Shown here in pieces: positions 9,937 to 19,478 of a stretch of 64,000 nt of DNA. The notes beneath the pieces were generated by a model. That model saw only the letters and a list, made by a program, of their open reading frames with translations, searched no databases and had not been told where the DNA came from. This DNA is from Flavobacterium circumlabens (GTDB taxonomy: Bacteria; Bacteroidota; Bacteroidia; Flavobacteriales; Flavobacteriaceae): positions 95,892 through 159,891 of the forward strand of contig NZ_SLWA01000001.1 in assembly GCF_004345565.1 (NCBI RefSeq). The letters run 5' to 3'. The stretch's first letter is position 1, and every line of letters starts with the position of its first letter. The position numbers and the translations under genes are program-made.

Positions 9937-11331
9937 TTAATAATGAAAATGTTTACTTTCTTCAATGAAAGGATTTCTTTTTGCTAACAAAGGAGCTTTA
10001 GTTAATGCAGTAAACACTACAAAAATAAACAAACCTAAGAAGAAAAGTATAGATGCAATTTCAGGAATTCCAATAAACCATTTATCTCCAACTGTACCAG
10101 GCATAATCATATTAAAGAAATCTACATAGTGACCTAATAAGATAACAATACCAGCCATTACAATAACCCAGCTAAGACGTTTAAAGTCTGTATTGATTAA
10201 TATTAATAATGGGAAAACAAAGTTCATAACTACAGCTCCAAAGAATGGTAAGTTATACAACTGAATTCTTGTTATAAAATAGGTTACTTCTTCAGGAATA
10301 TTAGCATACCAGATCAACATAAATTGAGAGAACCATAAATAAGTCCAGAAAACACTTATACCAAACATAAATTTAGCTAAATCATGTATATGGCTTGTAT
10401 TCACATATTCTAAATATCCTTTTGACTTTAAGTACACAGTAACTAATGCTATAGTAGTAATACCACTTACAAAGAAAGAAGCAAATACATACCATCCGAA
10501 CAAAGTACTGAACCAGTGTGGGTCAATAGACATAATCCAATCCCAGGACATAATAGATTCAGATACAATAAAGAATACTAAGAACCCAGCAGTTAACTTG
10601 AAGTTCTTTTTGTAGTATAGATCATCCTTAGCATCATCCTGAGCCAAACAATTTTTTCTGGATTGATAACGATATAAGTTCCATCCTATTAAAAATATAG
10701 CAGCTCTGATAATCCAGAAATAAAAATTTAAATAACCCGCTTTACCAGCAATAATTTCATCATAATTTGCACTTGTAGGATCTGTAATTCCTTTGTCTAA
10801 CCATACAAATATGTGATTAAAATGTAATCCACAAAGAATTAATATGATAAAGAAAATAACAGAACCAACTGGCAAATAAGCTGTGATTCCCTGCATAACT
10901 CTAAACAAAACCGGAGACCAACCTGCCTGGGCAACTTGTTGAATAGCATAAAATGCTAAAGTTCCCATAGAAAGCAGTAAGAAAAAAATACAGGCAACAT
11001 ATAAGGCAGACCAAGGCTTATTTTGCAATTGGTGCAATACATGTTCTAAATGTTTTTCATGCTCATCGGCAACACTTACTTTTGCATGCTCACCACCTTC
11101 GTGTGATTCATGAGAAGCTTCTGCAGCTTCATGATGACCTGCTTCTTTGTGAGAAGCCCCAGCAGTAGCTTCATGCGCCGCACCATGAGAACCATGTGCA
11201 TCTGCAGCTAGTATTTTTTCAACTTCTTGAATATCTTTAGGCGCACTTAAAAAACCATATCCAATTCCTAATATACCAACGGCCATTAGGATGATAGAAA
11301 AAGTTTTTAATTTACTTGAAAATGTATACAT
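9937..11331 (-). CDS. actF: Alternative complex III subunit ActF (quinone-binding membrane subunit 2)
   Basis: 464 residues from the ATG at 11331 (MYTFSSKLKTF); a TTG at 11358 directly abutting the actE stop would add nine residues but is less likely. NrfD/PsrC-like integral membrane protein with about ten helices, one of two such subunits in menaquinol:cytochrome c oxidoreductase. After the first helix comes a periplasmic loop of about 60 residues very rich in His, Ala and Glu (roughly residues 44-100), unusual for the family core. Acts with ActC in the membrane arm of the complex. Placed between actE and coxB. Confidence 0.9.
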   Translation of the reverse strand: MYTFSSKLKTFSIILMAVGILGIGYGFLSAPKDIQEVEKILAADAHGSHGAAHEATAGASHKEAGHHEAAEASHESHEGGEHAKVSVADEHEKHLEHVLHQLQNKPWSALYVACIFFLLLSMGTLAFYAIQQVAQAGWSPVLFRVMQGITAYLPVGSVIFFIILILCGLHFNHIFVWLDKGITDPTSANYDEIIAGKAGYLNFYFWIIRAAIFLIGWNLYRYQSRKNCLAQDDAKDDLYYKKNFKLTAGFLVFFIVSESIMSWDWIMSIDPHWFSTLFGWYVFASFFVSGITTIALVTVYLKSKGYLEYVNTSHIHDLAKFMFGISVFWTYLWFSQFMLIWYANIPEEVTYFITRIQLYNLPFFGAVVMNFVFPLLILINTDFKRLSWVIVMAGIVILLGHYVDFFNMIMPGTVGDKWFIGIPEIASILFFLGLFIFVVFTALTKAPLLAKRNPFIEESKHFHY

Positions 11332-11358
11332 ATCTATTACGATCAGTTTGTTCAACAA

Positions 11359-11904
11359 TTATAATTGGCTTTTTAGTTTTAGAACATAGTCAGCAACTAA
11401 CCAACGTTCGTGGGCACTTAATTGATTTGCATGTGAACCCATTGCATTTAAACCATAAGTTTCAACGTGAAAGATACTTCCTTCAGTGATTTCTCTGTCT
11501 TTGTAGCTAGGTACTCCAAGAAATTTTTCTCTTTCAACCAATTTACCTTTACCGTTTCCAGCTGCACCATGGCAACTGATACAATAAATTTCGAAAAGTT
11601 CTTTTCCTTTGCCTGAGTTTCTCTCGATAGAATCCAAAGGTGATTTTAGATTAGCTTTAGCCAATTCATAACCAGCAGTTGAATTTTCATATTCATAAGG
11701 CTCAAAACCTCTGTTAATAGTTCCTTCTACAGGAAGCTGTCCTTCTTTTCCTCCTTTAAATATTTTTGCCTCTGAATAGGTTTCATAACCTACAGACTCA
11801 TACATATTAGGGAAATACTGATAGTTTGGTGCCGAATTATTGTGGCAAGATGAAACTAAAATAGTTATACCAACTAAAAGTGTTATTTTATATATCCTTT
11901 TCAT
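11359..11904 (-). CDS. actE: Alternative complex III subunit ActE, monoheme cytochrome c lipoprotein
   Basis: 181 residues. The N-terminal signal ends in a lipobox (ILVSSC, Cys20), so it should be a lipoprotein. One CXXCH heme motif (CISCHG) at about residue 107, with a downstream Met ligand candidate in GLNAMGSHA. It relays electrons from the pentaheme part of ActA to the oxidase or to soluble cytochrome c. Spacing to actD is 8 bp. Confidence 0.92.
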   Translation of the reverse strand: MKRIYKITLLVGITILVSSCHNNSAPNYQYFPNMYESVGYETYSEAKIFKGGKEGQLPVEGTINRGFEPYEYENSTAGYELAKANLKSPLDSIERNSGKGKELFEIYCISCHGAAGNGKGKLVEREKFLGVPSYKDREITEGSIFHVETYGLNAMGSHANQLSAHERWLVADYVLKLKSQL

Positions 11905-11912
11905 AGCTACAA

Positions 11913-12437
11913 TTAATTCTTTTCAATTACTTTAACTTCAACTGCTCCTGTACCTTCGAAGAAAGAAACTAGTTCTGCCTCGTTATCGTTTACGGCAACT
12001 TCCATTAAAAAATGGTCATCTGTTGTTCTTACATCAGGATTTTCAGCTTCTTTAAACGGCCATAATCTACTTCTCATATAAAAAGTGATTACCATTAAGT
12101 GAGCAGCAAAAAACACAGTCATTTCAAACATAATTGGCACGAATGCAGGCATATTCTGAATGAAACTGAAACTTGGTTTTCCACCAATATCCTGTGGCCA
12201 GTCATGAATCATAATGTAACTCATCATGGTTGTCGCAACAGAGATACCAACACATCCATACAAAAATGCACAAATTGCTAATCTTGTTGGTGCTAATCCC
12301 ATAGCTTTATCCAATCCGTGAACTGGGAATGGAGTAAAAACTTCTTCAATATGATGATGCGCAGCTCTGGTTTTCTTTACTGCATCCATCAAAATATCAT
12401 CGTCATTATAAATGGCGTATATTACTTTATTACTCAT
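11913..12437 (-). CDS. actD: Alternative complex III subunit ActD (DUF3341)
   Basis: 174 residues. DUF3341 family: a cytoplasmic N-terminal domain, two membrane helices (about residues 55-80 and 95-118) and a C-terminal tail. It has no cofactor; in known complexes it packs against ActC and ActF. The ATG overlaps the end of actC by 8 bp, indicating coupled translation. Confidence 0.93.
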   Translation of the reverse strand: MSNKVIYAIYNDDDILMDAVKKTRAAHHHIEEVFTPFPVHGLDKAMGLAPTRLAICAFLYGCVGISVATTMMSYIMIHDWPQDIGGKPSFSFIQNMPAFVPIMFEMTVFFAAHLMVITFYMRSRLWPFKEAENPDVRTTDDHFLMEVAVNDNEAELVSFFEGTGAVEVKVIEKN

Positions 12438-13830
12438 GATGTGAATCTTTATTTGCTCTTTCTCTAATGTAATTATCTCCTGTTCCTTTCAAAATTGTTT
12501 TTACCTCCGCCTGAGCAATTACAGGGAATGTTCTTGAGTACAATAAAAACAATACGAAAAAGAAACCAATTGTTCCGATGAAAATTCCAATGTCAACAAA
12601 TGTTGGTGAGAACATTGTCCATGAAGACGGAAGATAATCTCTATGTAAAGAAGTAACGATAATTACGAATCTTTCGAACCACATTCCGATGTTTACTACA
12701 ATCGAAATAATAAATGAGAACATGATACTTGTTCTTAATTTCTTGAACCACATAAATTGTGGAGAGAAAACGTTACAAGTCATCATTGACCAATATGCCC
12801 ACCAGTAAGGTCCGGTAGCTCTGTTTAAGAAAGCATATTGCTCGTATTCTACACCTGAATACCAAGCCACGAATAACTCAGTGATATAAGCAACACCAAC
12901 AATAGAACCCGTAATCATAATTACAATGTTCATCAATTCGATATGTTGAAGTGTGATATAAGCTTCAAGGTTAGAAACTTTTCTCATGATAATCAACAAT
13001 GTATTTACCATTGCAAATCCTGAGAATACCGCTCCGGCAACGAAGTACGGAGGGAAAATTGTTGTATGCCATCCCGGAATTACAGAAGTAGCAAAGTCCA
13101 TCGATACAATAGTATGCACAGAAAGTACAAGTGGAGTAGCTAAACCTGCAAGTACTAAAGATACTTCTTCAAAACGTTGCCAGTCTTTTGCTCTACCGCT
13201 CCATCCAAAACTCAGGATCGAATATACTCTTTTATTGAAAGGTGTTATTGCTCTGTCACGCAGCATTGCAAAGTCAGGTAGTAAACCAGTCCACCAGAAA
13301 ACCAGTGACACTGAAAGATACGTTGAAATTGCGAATACGTCCCAAAGTAGCGGTGAGTTAAAGTTTACCCATAAAGATCCAAACTGATTTGGAATAGGTA
13401 AAACCCAGTATGCTAACCATGGACGGCCCATGTGAATAATTGGAAATAAACCTGCCTGAACTACTGAGAAAATAGTCATAGCTTCTGCAGAACGGTTAAT
13501 AGCCATTCTCCAACGCTGACGGAAAAGTAATAATACCGCAGAGATCAATGTTCCTGCGTGACCAATACCTACCCACCAAACGAAGTTAGTGATATCCCAG
13601 GCCCAACCAACTGTTTTATTTAATCCCCATGTTCCGATACCGGTAGATACAGTGTAAATAATACAACCCAGTCCCCAAAGGAAGGCCGTTAATGCGATTG
13701 AAAATACAATCCACCAATGTTTATTTGCTTTACCTTCAACAGGCGCAGCTACATCTACTGTTACGTCGTGATAAGATTTATCACCTATAACTAAAGGTTT
13801 TCTAATGGGTGCTTCGTAATGAGACGACAT
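12430..13830 (-). CDS. actC: Alternative complex III subunit ActC (NrfD-like quinol-binding subunit)
   Basis: 466 residues. Polysulfide reductase NrfD family with about ten membrane helices; the quinol-oxidising subunit that passes electrons to the ActB iron-sulfur clusters. Conserved stretches include WWVGIGHAGTLISAVLLL and IIHMGRPWLAYW. It lies 38 bp after actB and overlaps actD by 8 bp, giving the standard act order. Confidence 0.95.
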   Translation of the reverse strand: MSSHYEAPIRKPLVIGDKSYHDVTVDVAAPVEGKANKHWWIVFSIALTAFLWGLGCIIYTVSTGIGTWGLNKTVGWAWDITNFVWWVGIGHAGTLISAVLLLFRQRWRMAINRSAEAMTIFSVVQAGLFPIIHMGRPWLAYWVLPIPNQFGSLWVNFNSPLLWDVFAISTYLSVSLVFWWTGLLPDFAMLRDRAITPFNKRVYSILSFGWSGRAKDWQRFEEVSLVLAGLATPLVLSVHTIVSMDFATSVIPGWHTTIFPPYFVAGAVFSGFAMVNTLLIIMRKVSNLEAYITLQHIELMNIVIMITGSIVGVAYITELFVAWYSGVEYEQYAFLNRATGPYWWAYWSMMTCNVFSPQFMWFKKLRTSIMFSFIISIVVNIGMWFERFVIIVTSLHRDYLPSSWTMFSPTFVDIGIFIGTIGFFFVLFLLYSRTFPVIAQAEVKTILKGTGDNYIRERANKDSHHE

Positions 13831-13868
13831 AATCCTTTATATTGTTTCTTAATTAATAATTCTTTGTA

Positions 13869-16800
13869 CTACGTATTTCTAACTTTAACATGGTAAACCA
13901 CATTAGGTTTTGTTCCAACATGCTCTAACAAATGGTATGATCTTTCATCAGCAGCTAATTTAGCCACTTTACTTTCTTTATCATTAACATCTCCAAATAT
14001 CATTGCTCCAGAAGAACAAGCGCTGGAACAAGCTGTCTGGAATTCACCATCAACAACCGGACGTCCTTCATTTTTCGCTTTCAATTTTGTAGCTTGTGTC
14101 ATTTGAATACACATAGAACATTTTTCCATAACACCACGAGAACGAACATTTACGTCTGGATTTAATACCATACGACCTAAATCATCATTCATGTGATAAT
14201 CGAACTCACTGTTTTTGTTATACAAGAACCAGTTAAAACGACGTACTTTATACGGACAGTTGTTTGCACAATAACGAGTACCAACACATCTGTTGTATGC
14301 CATATGGTTTTGACCCTCACGACCGTGAGAGGTTGCAGCAACCGGACAAACTGTTTCACAAGGTGCGTGATTACAGTGTTGACACATTACTGGCTGGAAA
14401 GCAACCTGAGGATTATCTCCCGCTTTTTCCATTTCATTAAAAGTAGACAATGAACTAGATAAACCAGCAATATTCTCTTTTCTTTCATTATCAACTTCAA
14501 AAGTACTTTCAGAAGAATAATATCTGTCAATACGCAACCAGTGCATATCGCGGCTTCTTCTTACTTCAGCTTTCCCTACGACAGGTACATTGTTTTCAGC
14601 ATGACAAGCAATAACACATGCTCCACATCCTGTACAAGCATTTAAGTCAATTGAAAGATTAAAGTGATGTCCTGTAGAACGATCAAATGACTCCCATAAA
14701 TCAACCGTTGTAGCTTCTACTTCCTGGTGATCCAAAGACACCATTGGTTGTGGATTCCAATGTTCAGCATCTTTAGAATTAAATACTTCAAGAGTAGTTT
14801 CCTTAATAATATCTCCTCTACCCATTAAAGTTTTCTGACCCTGAACACAAGCAAACTCGTGTACTCCATTTGCTTTCACAATAGAAGAAACAGCCTGAAC
14901 ACTATTAAAGTTTTTATATAAAGCGTAAGCATTTAAACCTACCTGCATTTCTTCTTTCAAAGCAGCTTTACGACCGTAACCAACAGCTAAACCAAGTGTA
15001 CCAACAGCTTGTCCTGGCTGAACAATTACCGGCACGTTTTCTAACTTAGTACCATCAGCTATTGTAATAGTAGCATAACTACCATTTAAACCTCCGTTAG
15101 CAACAATTTCATTTGTTAAACCCAATTTCTTAGCATCAGCATTCGAAACAGTAACATAGTTATCCCATGATACTCTTGTGATTGGATCCGGAAACTCTTG
15201 CAACCAAGGGTTGTTTGCTTGTTGTCCGTCACCTAAACCTGTTTTAGTATATAATACTAATTCGAAATCACCAGCTGATTTTGATTTTGAAACTGCGTTT
15301 GCAGCAGCAGCATAATCAACAGCTCCACCTGCCAATGCAGCTGATCCAGCTACAAAAACACCATCATGTAAAACTTTATTCCATGAAGAACCTACAGTAA
15401 TACCAGCAGCATTAGCTTTGATATAATCATAGAAAGTTCCAGGAATTCCGTTTAACGATAATAAAACGTCTTGAAATTGTTTTGTATTAAATATAGGACG
15501 GATAGTTGGTTGTGTTAAACTATAAGTTCCTTTTGTTATCTCAACATCACCCCAAGCCTCTAAATAGTGAGCAACAGGAGCAGCAATCGTAGTAACTGAT
15601 GCAGTTTCATCTTCTTTTAAAGAAAATGCAACTGATGTTTTTACTTTTTTCAATCCAGCTTCAAAAGAAGCAGAATCCGCTAATGTATAAACCGGGTTAA
15701 CACCACTCATGATCAAAGTATGAACACTGCCAGCATTCATATCTTTTACCAATTGAGCAACAACCGCATTAGAACCTTTTCTAATCTGTCTTGTTCCAAC
15801 AGTAGTAAAAGCCTCACTGGCTAATGCCTGGTTGATAGCCAAAACTAACAACTGAGCATTTTTATCTTCAATTCCAGATACTAAAACTCCTTTTGATCCA
15901 GCAGCTTTTAATTGCTGAGCAGCTTTAACAGCTTCTGTTTTAAATTTAGCTTCCAAAGAAACCGGAACAGAAGCACCTGCAACGATATTATATATTTGAA
16001 CCAAAACTTGCTTCTGATCAGCCCCTGTCATAGGAATACGCTTATCAGCAGCAGCTCCGGATAAAGTCATGTTTGATTCAAACTGGAAATGGCGGGACAT
16101 TTTTCCGTTTTGAGGAATACGTCCTTTTGCATATCCTGAATCATATCCTCCACCTTGCCAGTCTCCTAAGAAATCAGCACCAACAGAAACGATTAAAGAT
16201 GCTTTTGAAAAATCATAATCAACTAAAGCTCTTTCACCATATACTGTTTGAAATGCATCTAAAGCATCTGAAGAAGATACTGCATCATAAACCACATGCT
16301 TAGCATTTGGATTTTTAGCGATAAATTCACCAATCAGTTTTTCAGTAGACGGACTCGCTAAAGTATTAGTCAACAATACAACTTGCCCACCTTTTGCCTT
16401 TGCATCAGCAATACTTGATTTAATTTTCAAATCAACAGCAGACCAGCTACTATTTTTTCCATCCAATTTAGGTTCTTTCAAACGCATACTGTCATATAAA
16501 GACAGGATAGACGCATGAATTCTCGCATTGGCTGAAAACTTAGCTCCGGAAATAGTATTGTTATCAATTTTAATTGGACGACCTTCACGGGTTTTCACCA
16601 AAAGGTTAGCAAAATCAAAACCATCAAAAACAGTAGTTGCATAATAATCAGCAACACCAGGAATGATTTGTTCTGGTTGCAACACATAAGGTATAGACTT
16701 GTGAACAGGGCCCTCGCAAGCTGCAAGCGTTACGGCTGCAGTACTAAACCCTACGTACTTTAAAAAGTCACGACGTGAAGTTCCAGATGAAGCTAATGCA

Positions 16801-16925
16801 TCTGCGTTTCCTAAAAATTCATCAGTAGGAATTTCTTCAACAAATTCGTTATTTCTAAGCGCCTCAACAATAGAACTATTTTCTAGTTCCTCAACACTTT
16901 TCCAGTATTTTTTGTTTGATGACAT
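13869..16925 (-). CDS. actB: Alternative complex III subunit ActB (molybdopterin-oxidoreductase-like plus Fe-S ferredoxin domain)
   Basis: 1018 residues. The N-terminus has a Tat-like motif (SRRDFLKYVGF) followed by a lipobox-like LAAC. The first 700 residues or so resemble a molybdopterin oxidoreductase fold (which in characterised complexes carries no molybdenum), and the C-terminal part of about 270 residues is a ferredoxin-like domain with four cysteine clusters: CTGCGACVIAC, CQHCNHAPCETVCP, CVGTRYCANNCP and CSMC. These would hold three [4Fe-4S] and one [3Fe-4S] cluster, feeding electrons from ActC to ActA. Located in the periplasm. The largest gene of the operon. Confidence 0.95.
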   Translation of the reverse strand: MSSNKKYWKSVEELENSSIVEALRNNEFVEEIPTDEFLGNADALASSGTSRRDFLKYVGFSTAAVTLAACEGPVHKSIPYVLQPEQIIPGVADYYATTVFDGFDFANLLVKTREGRPIKIDNNTISGAKFSANARIHASILSLYDSMRLKEPKLDGKNSSWSAVDLKIKSSIADAKAKGGQVVLLTNTLASPSTEKLIGEFIAKNPNAKHVVYDAVSSSDALDAFQTVYGERALVDYDFSKASLIVSVGADFLGDWQGGGYDSGYAKGRIPQNGKMSRHFQFESNMTLSGAAADKRIPMTGADQKQVLVQIYNIVAGASVPVSLEAKFKTEAVKAAQQLKAAGSKGVLVSGIEDKNAQLLVLAINQALASEAFTTVGTRQIRKGSNAVVAQLVKDMNAGSVHTLIMSGVNPVYTLADSASFEAGLKKVKTSVAFSLKEDETASVTTIAAPVAHYLEAWGDVEITKGTYSLTQPTIRPIFNTKQFQDVLLSLNGIPGTFYDYIKANAAGITVGSSWNKVLHDGVFVAGSAALAGGAVDYAAAANAVSKSKSAGDFELVLYTKTGLGDGQQANNPWLQEFPDPITRVSWDNYVTVSNADAKKLGLTNEIVANGGLNGSYATITIADGTKLENVPVIVQPGQAVGTLGLAVGYGRKAALKEEMQVGLNAYALYKNFNSVQAVSSIVKANGVHEFACVQGQKTLMGRGDIIKETTLEVFNSKDAEHWNPQPMVSLDHQEVEATTVDLWESFDRSTGHHFNLSIDLNACTGCGACVIACHAENNVPVVGKAEVRRSRDMHWLRIDRYYSSESTFEVDNERKENIAGLSSSLSTFNEMEKAGDNPQVAFQPVMCQHCNHAPCETVCPVAATSHGREGQNHMAYNRCVGTRYCANNCPYKVRRFNWFLYNKNSEFDYHMNDDLGRMVLNPDVNVRSRGVMEKCSMCIQMTQATKLKAKNEGRPVVDGEFQTACSSACSSGAMIFGDVNDKESKVAKLAADERSYHLLEHVGTKPNVVYHVKVRNT

Positions 16926-16957
16926 TGTATATAAATATTAAAATCTTAATAATTCGA

Positions 16958-18289
16958 TTAATAGTGGCATTTACCGCATTCTAAACCTCCCATTTGCGCT
17001 GCAGTCAATTTTTCTACACCGTATTTTTTAGAAAGTTCAGCATGAATTTTATCGTAATATGCATTTCCTTCCATCTTAACATCGGTTTTTCTATGGCAAT
17101 CAATACACCATCCCATTGTTAATTTAGAATATTGCTTCATGATCTCAAATTCCTGTACCGGACCGTGACAAGTCTGACATTCAACACCTGCAACAGAAAC
17201 GTGCTGAGAGTGATTGAAGTAAACAAAATCAGGAAGATTATGAATACGAACCCATTTTACCGGCTGCGTTTTTCCTGTATAAGCTTGTTTGGTCTTATCC
17301 CAACCAACCGCATCATATAGTTTTTGGATCTGAGCATCGTAAAACGCTTTGCTGTACTCAGGAGTAGCCGTAGTTTCAGCAACTTCAGAAATATTTTTAT
17401 GACAGTTCATACAAACATTCAAAGAAGGAATACCAGCATTTTTACTAACACGAGCAGCAGAGTGACAATATTTACAATTGATCTCGTTATCACCAGCGTG
17501 AATTTTGTGAGAATAATGAATTGGCTGAATTGGCTCATAATTCTGATCCACACCTACTTGCATTAAAAATCCATATACAAAATAACCACTAGCCAAAAGC
17601 AAGAATATAGAAGTCACTAATACCAGGAATTGATTTCTGGCAAACGCTTTCCAAATTGGTGTTCTGGCCTCTTTAGGAGCGACTACAATACCATTATTAC
17701 CAGCAACCTTAGTTAATACTTTGTTCACCATGAACAACATTACCACTAAAATAGCCATTACAAGAGCAAGAGCCCCTAAAATGATATTGTTAGAAATACT
17801 TCCACTTTCAACGTTTGTTCCAGGAGGAGTAGCAGCACCACCGGCAACTACAGCAGGCTCAGCTTTTACTTCAGAAGTATAAGCGATAATATTATCAATA
17901 TCACCTGTTGATAATTGAGGAAAAGCAGTCATAACAGACTTATTGTTTTCTTCAAATAATTTAACTGCAACAGCGTCACCTGACTTAATTACTTCAGAAC
18001 TGTTGTGCACCCACTTGTAGATCCAAGCCATTTCATGCTTAGCAGCAACTCCTCTTAAAGCAGGACCTGTTGATTTTGCATCTAATTTGTGACATGCAGC
18101 GCAATTTGCATTAAAAAGTTCCTTTCCTTTTACTGGATCACCACCTGCAGTTGCAGCCGGAGCAGCAGCTTCAGGCGCTGCAGGAGCAGCAGCATCTTGA
18201 GCAAATGAAGTTAGGGAGAAAATTAACGTTAGCGATAAGCTAAGTAATAATTTTCTTGAGATCGAATTATGGTTACCCACCTTTTTCAT
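16958..18289 (-). CDS. actA: Alternative complex III subunit ActA, multiheme cytochrome c with N-terminal monoheme domain
   Basis: 443 residues. A signal peptide is followed by an Ala/Pro-rich linker, a monoheme cytochrome c domain (CAACHK at about residue 58), a membrane helix (about 168-190), a second hydrophobic helix (about 220-240), and a C-terminal pentaheme part with CKYCHS, CMNCHK, CQTCHG, CIDCHR and CGKCHY. Six CXXCH motifs in total, one more than the pentaheme ActA core. First gene of the operon; the promoter lies upstream at 18376-18404. Moves electrons from the ActB clusters toward ActE and the oxidase. Confidence 0.93.
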   Translation of the reverse strand: MKKVGNHNSISRKLLLSLSLTLIFSLTSFAQDAAAPAAPEAAAPAATAGGDPVKGKELFNANCAACHKLDAKSTGPALRGVAAKHEMAWIYKWVHNSSEVIKSGDAVAVKLFEENNKSVMTAFPQLSTGDIDNIIAYTSEVKAEPAVVAGGAATPPGTNVESGSISNNIILGALALVMAILVVMLFMVNKVLTKVAGNNGIVVAPKEARTPIWKAFARNQFLVLVTSIFLLLASGYFVYGFLMQVGVDQNYEPIQPIHYSHKIHAGDNEINCKYCHSAARVSKNAGIPSLNVCMNCHKNISEVAETTATPEYSKAFYDAQIQKLYDAVGWDKTKQAYTGKTQPVKWVRIHNLPDFVYFNHSQHVSVAGVECQTCHGPVQEFEIMKQYSKLTMGWCIDCHRKTDVKMEGNAYYDKIHAELSKKYGVEKLTAAQMGGLECGKCHY

Positions 18290-18375
18290 ATAGTATAAAA
18301 TTATCTACTAATTTTTGGTATGATTTTTTCTGTATTAAAACAATAAAAACCGAACACCTTCTTTTAAAACTTGCA

Positions 18376-18404
18376 CAAAAATACGACTTATGAACTATTC
18401 TCAA
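18376..18404 (-). promoter_or_regulatory. Candidate promoter of the act-cox operon
   Basis: The minus strand shows TTG (18402-18404), an 18-bp spacer, then TATTTTTG (18376-18383), matching the Bacteroidota TTG-N17-23-TAnnTTTG pattern. This predicts a leader of roughly 80 nt before actA. Confidence 0.55.
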
Positions 18405-18481
18405 AACCTTAAAATACTCTTAAATATCAATTTATATCAATTCTAAATAATATTGAAATTTTCAATATAAACTTTAAATAC

Positions 18482-18489
18482 TATTTTTG
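18482..18489 (+). promoter_or_regulatory. -7 box for the SPOR-domain gene
   Basis: TATTTTTG, a perfect TAnnTTTG match 18 bp before the ATG at 18508. It contains the TTG that could be mistaken for a start codon at 18487, which argues for the downstream ATG. Confidence 0.5.
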
Positions 18490-18507
18490 CATAAAAACCA
18501 TCACATT

Positions 18508-18897
18508 ATGAGAATTTTAACCCCCACTAAAAGAGTTTTCTTAACATTAGCAATGCTAACTTTAGCTTATAATATTAATGCTCAGGACCAAAATTTAACA
18601 CTAAATCAAGATCCTAAATTTGAGCAATTACTGAATGACAAACGTAAAATTAACACATCAATAAGTACAAATGACACTTACAGAATTCAAATTTTTAGCG
18701 GAAAAAGCGATGAAGCCAAAAAAACGCTAACCGATTTTAAAAGAGAGTTTTACACAATTGACGGCACTATAATTTTCAACACGCCAAACTACAAAGTACT
18801 TGTAGGTAATTTTAAAACCAGAATCGAAGCGGAGAGAAACTTAGCTGAAATCAAAAAGAAATATAAAAGTGTTTTTTTATTGAAACCTGGCAAGTAA
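18508..18897 (+). CDS. Secreted SPOR-domain protein
   Basis: 129 residues from the ATG at 18508 (MRILTPTKRVFL). Signal peptide ending in NINAQ at about residue 25, a short linker, then a SPOR domain (about residues 52-125: YRIQIFSGKSDEAK, VLVGNFKTRIEAERNLAEIKKKY). SPOR domains bind denuded glycan strands of septal peptidoglycan, so the protein probably works in the periplasm near the division site. Transcribed divergently from actA, with a strong terminator after it. Confidence 0.88.
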   Translation: MRILTPTKRVFLTLAMLTLAYNINAQDQNLTLNQDPKFEQLLNDKRKINTSISTNDTYRIQIFSGKSDEAKKTLTDFKREFYTIDGTIIFNTPNYKVLVGNFKTRIEAERNLAEIKKKYKSVFLLKPGK

Positions 18898-18923
18898 TCA
18901 CTGAACAAATTATAGCGAATCAT

Positions 18924-18960
18924 AAAAAAAAGCAACTCTATTCAGGAGTTGCTTTTTTTT
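18924..18960 (+). terminator. Intrinsic terminator, probably bidirectional
   Basis: Stem AGCAACTC (18931-18938)/GAGTTGCT (18945-18952), flanked by A-run on the left and eight T on the right. Serves the SPOR gene on plus and the small secreted-protein gene on minus. Confidence 0.85.
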
Positions 18961-18984
18961 GTATTGATTAGATTAAAAATAGTA

Positions 18985-19467
18985 TTATTTTAAATTATTA
19001 AGTTCTTCCTGCTTTCGCTTGTGTGTTTCCCCTCCTATTGCCGAACACTCGAGGAATGGCCTATCGTCTTCGGCTAAATAAAAATCTATTATTACTTCCT
19101 TTTTATTATAGATATTAATATAGTTTGTCTCGACAGGTCGATACAGAAAAGCAAAAACCTCTACATAAAAAAACTCATCCTCTTGATTTCTAGTTTTAAA
19201 CGAATATTCTCCTTGATCTGTCGTCATAAATTCAAAACAACCTACTATCAATTTTGCAACACTCAAAGGTTTCTCAGTTTTTAAATCATAAACATGTCCC
19301 CGTATTGTGACATAATGAGCATCATCATTTTTTAATTTTTCCTCACTTACAACTAAATTGTACCCTCCCTTGTTATTATTTGGAATTAATTTCTTTTGTG
19401 CAAAAGACCCTCCACTTATAAAAAAAAAGCAGGAAAACATTAAAACAATAAATTTATTTATTTTCAT
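18985..19467 (-). CDS. Secreted protein with carboxypeptidase-regulatory-like domain
   Basis: 160 residues from the ATG at 19467; an upstream TTG at 19485 would add six residues. Signal peptide MKINKFIVLMFSCFFFISGGSFAQ cut after SFAQ. Residues about 50-130 (VTIRGHVYDLKTEKPLSVAKLIV, DQGEYSF) resemble the CarboxypepD regulatory-like beta-sandwich found in many Bacteroidota outer-membrane proteins. Function unknown. Starts 11 bp after the broken HEXXH gene on the same strand, so the two probably formed a unit. Confidence 0.65.
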   Translation of the reverse strand: MKINKFIVLMFSCFFFISGGSFAQKKLIPNNNKGGYNLVVSEEKLKNDDAHYVTIRGHVYDLKTEKPLSVAKLIVGCFEFMTTDQGEYSFKTRNQEDEFFYVEVFAFLYRPVETNYINIYNKKEVIIDFYLAEDDRPFLECSAIGGETHKRKQEELNNLK

Positions 19468-19478
19468 AATGAAACAAA

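Noticed and set aside
13869-16925. ActB as a molybdenum enzyme
   Set aside because: The gene order actABCDEF and the C-terminal Fe-S domain identify alternative complex III, where this fold carries no molybdopterin.
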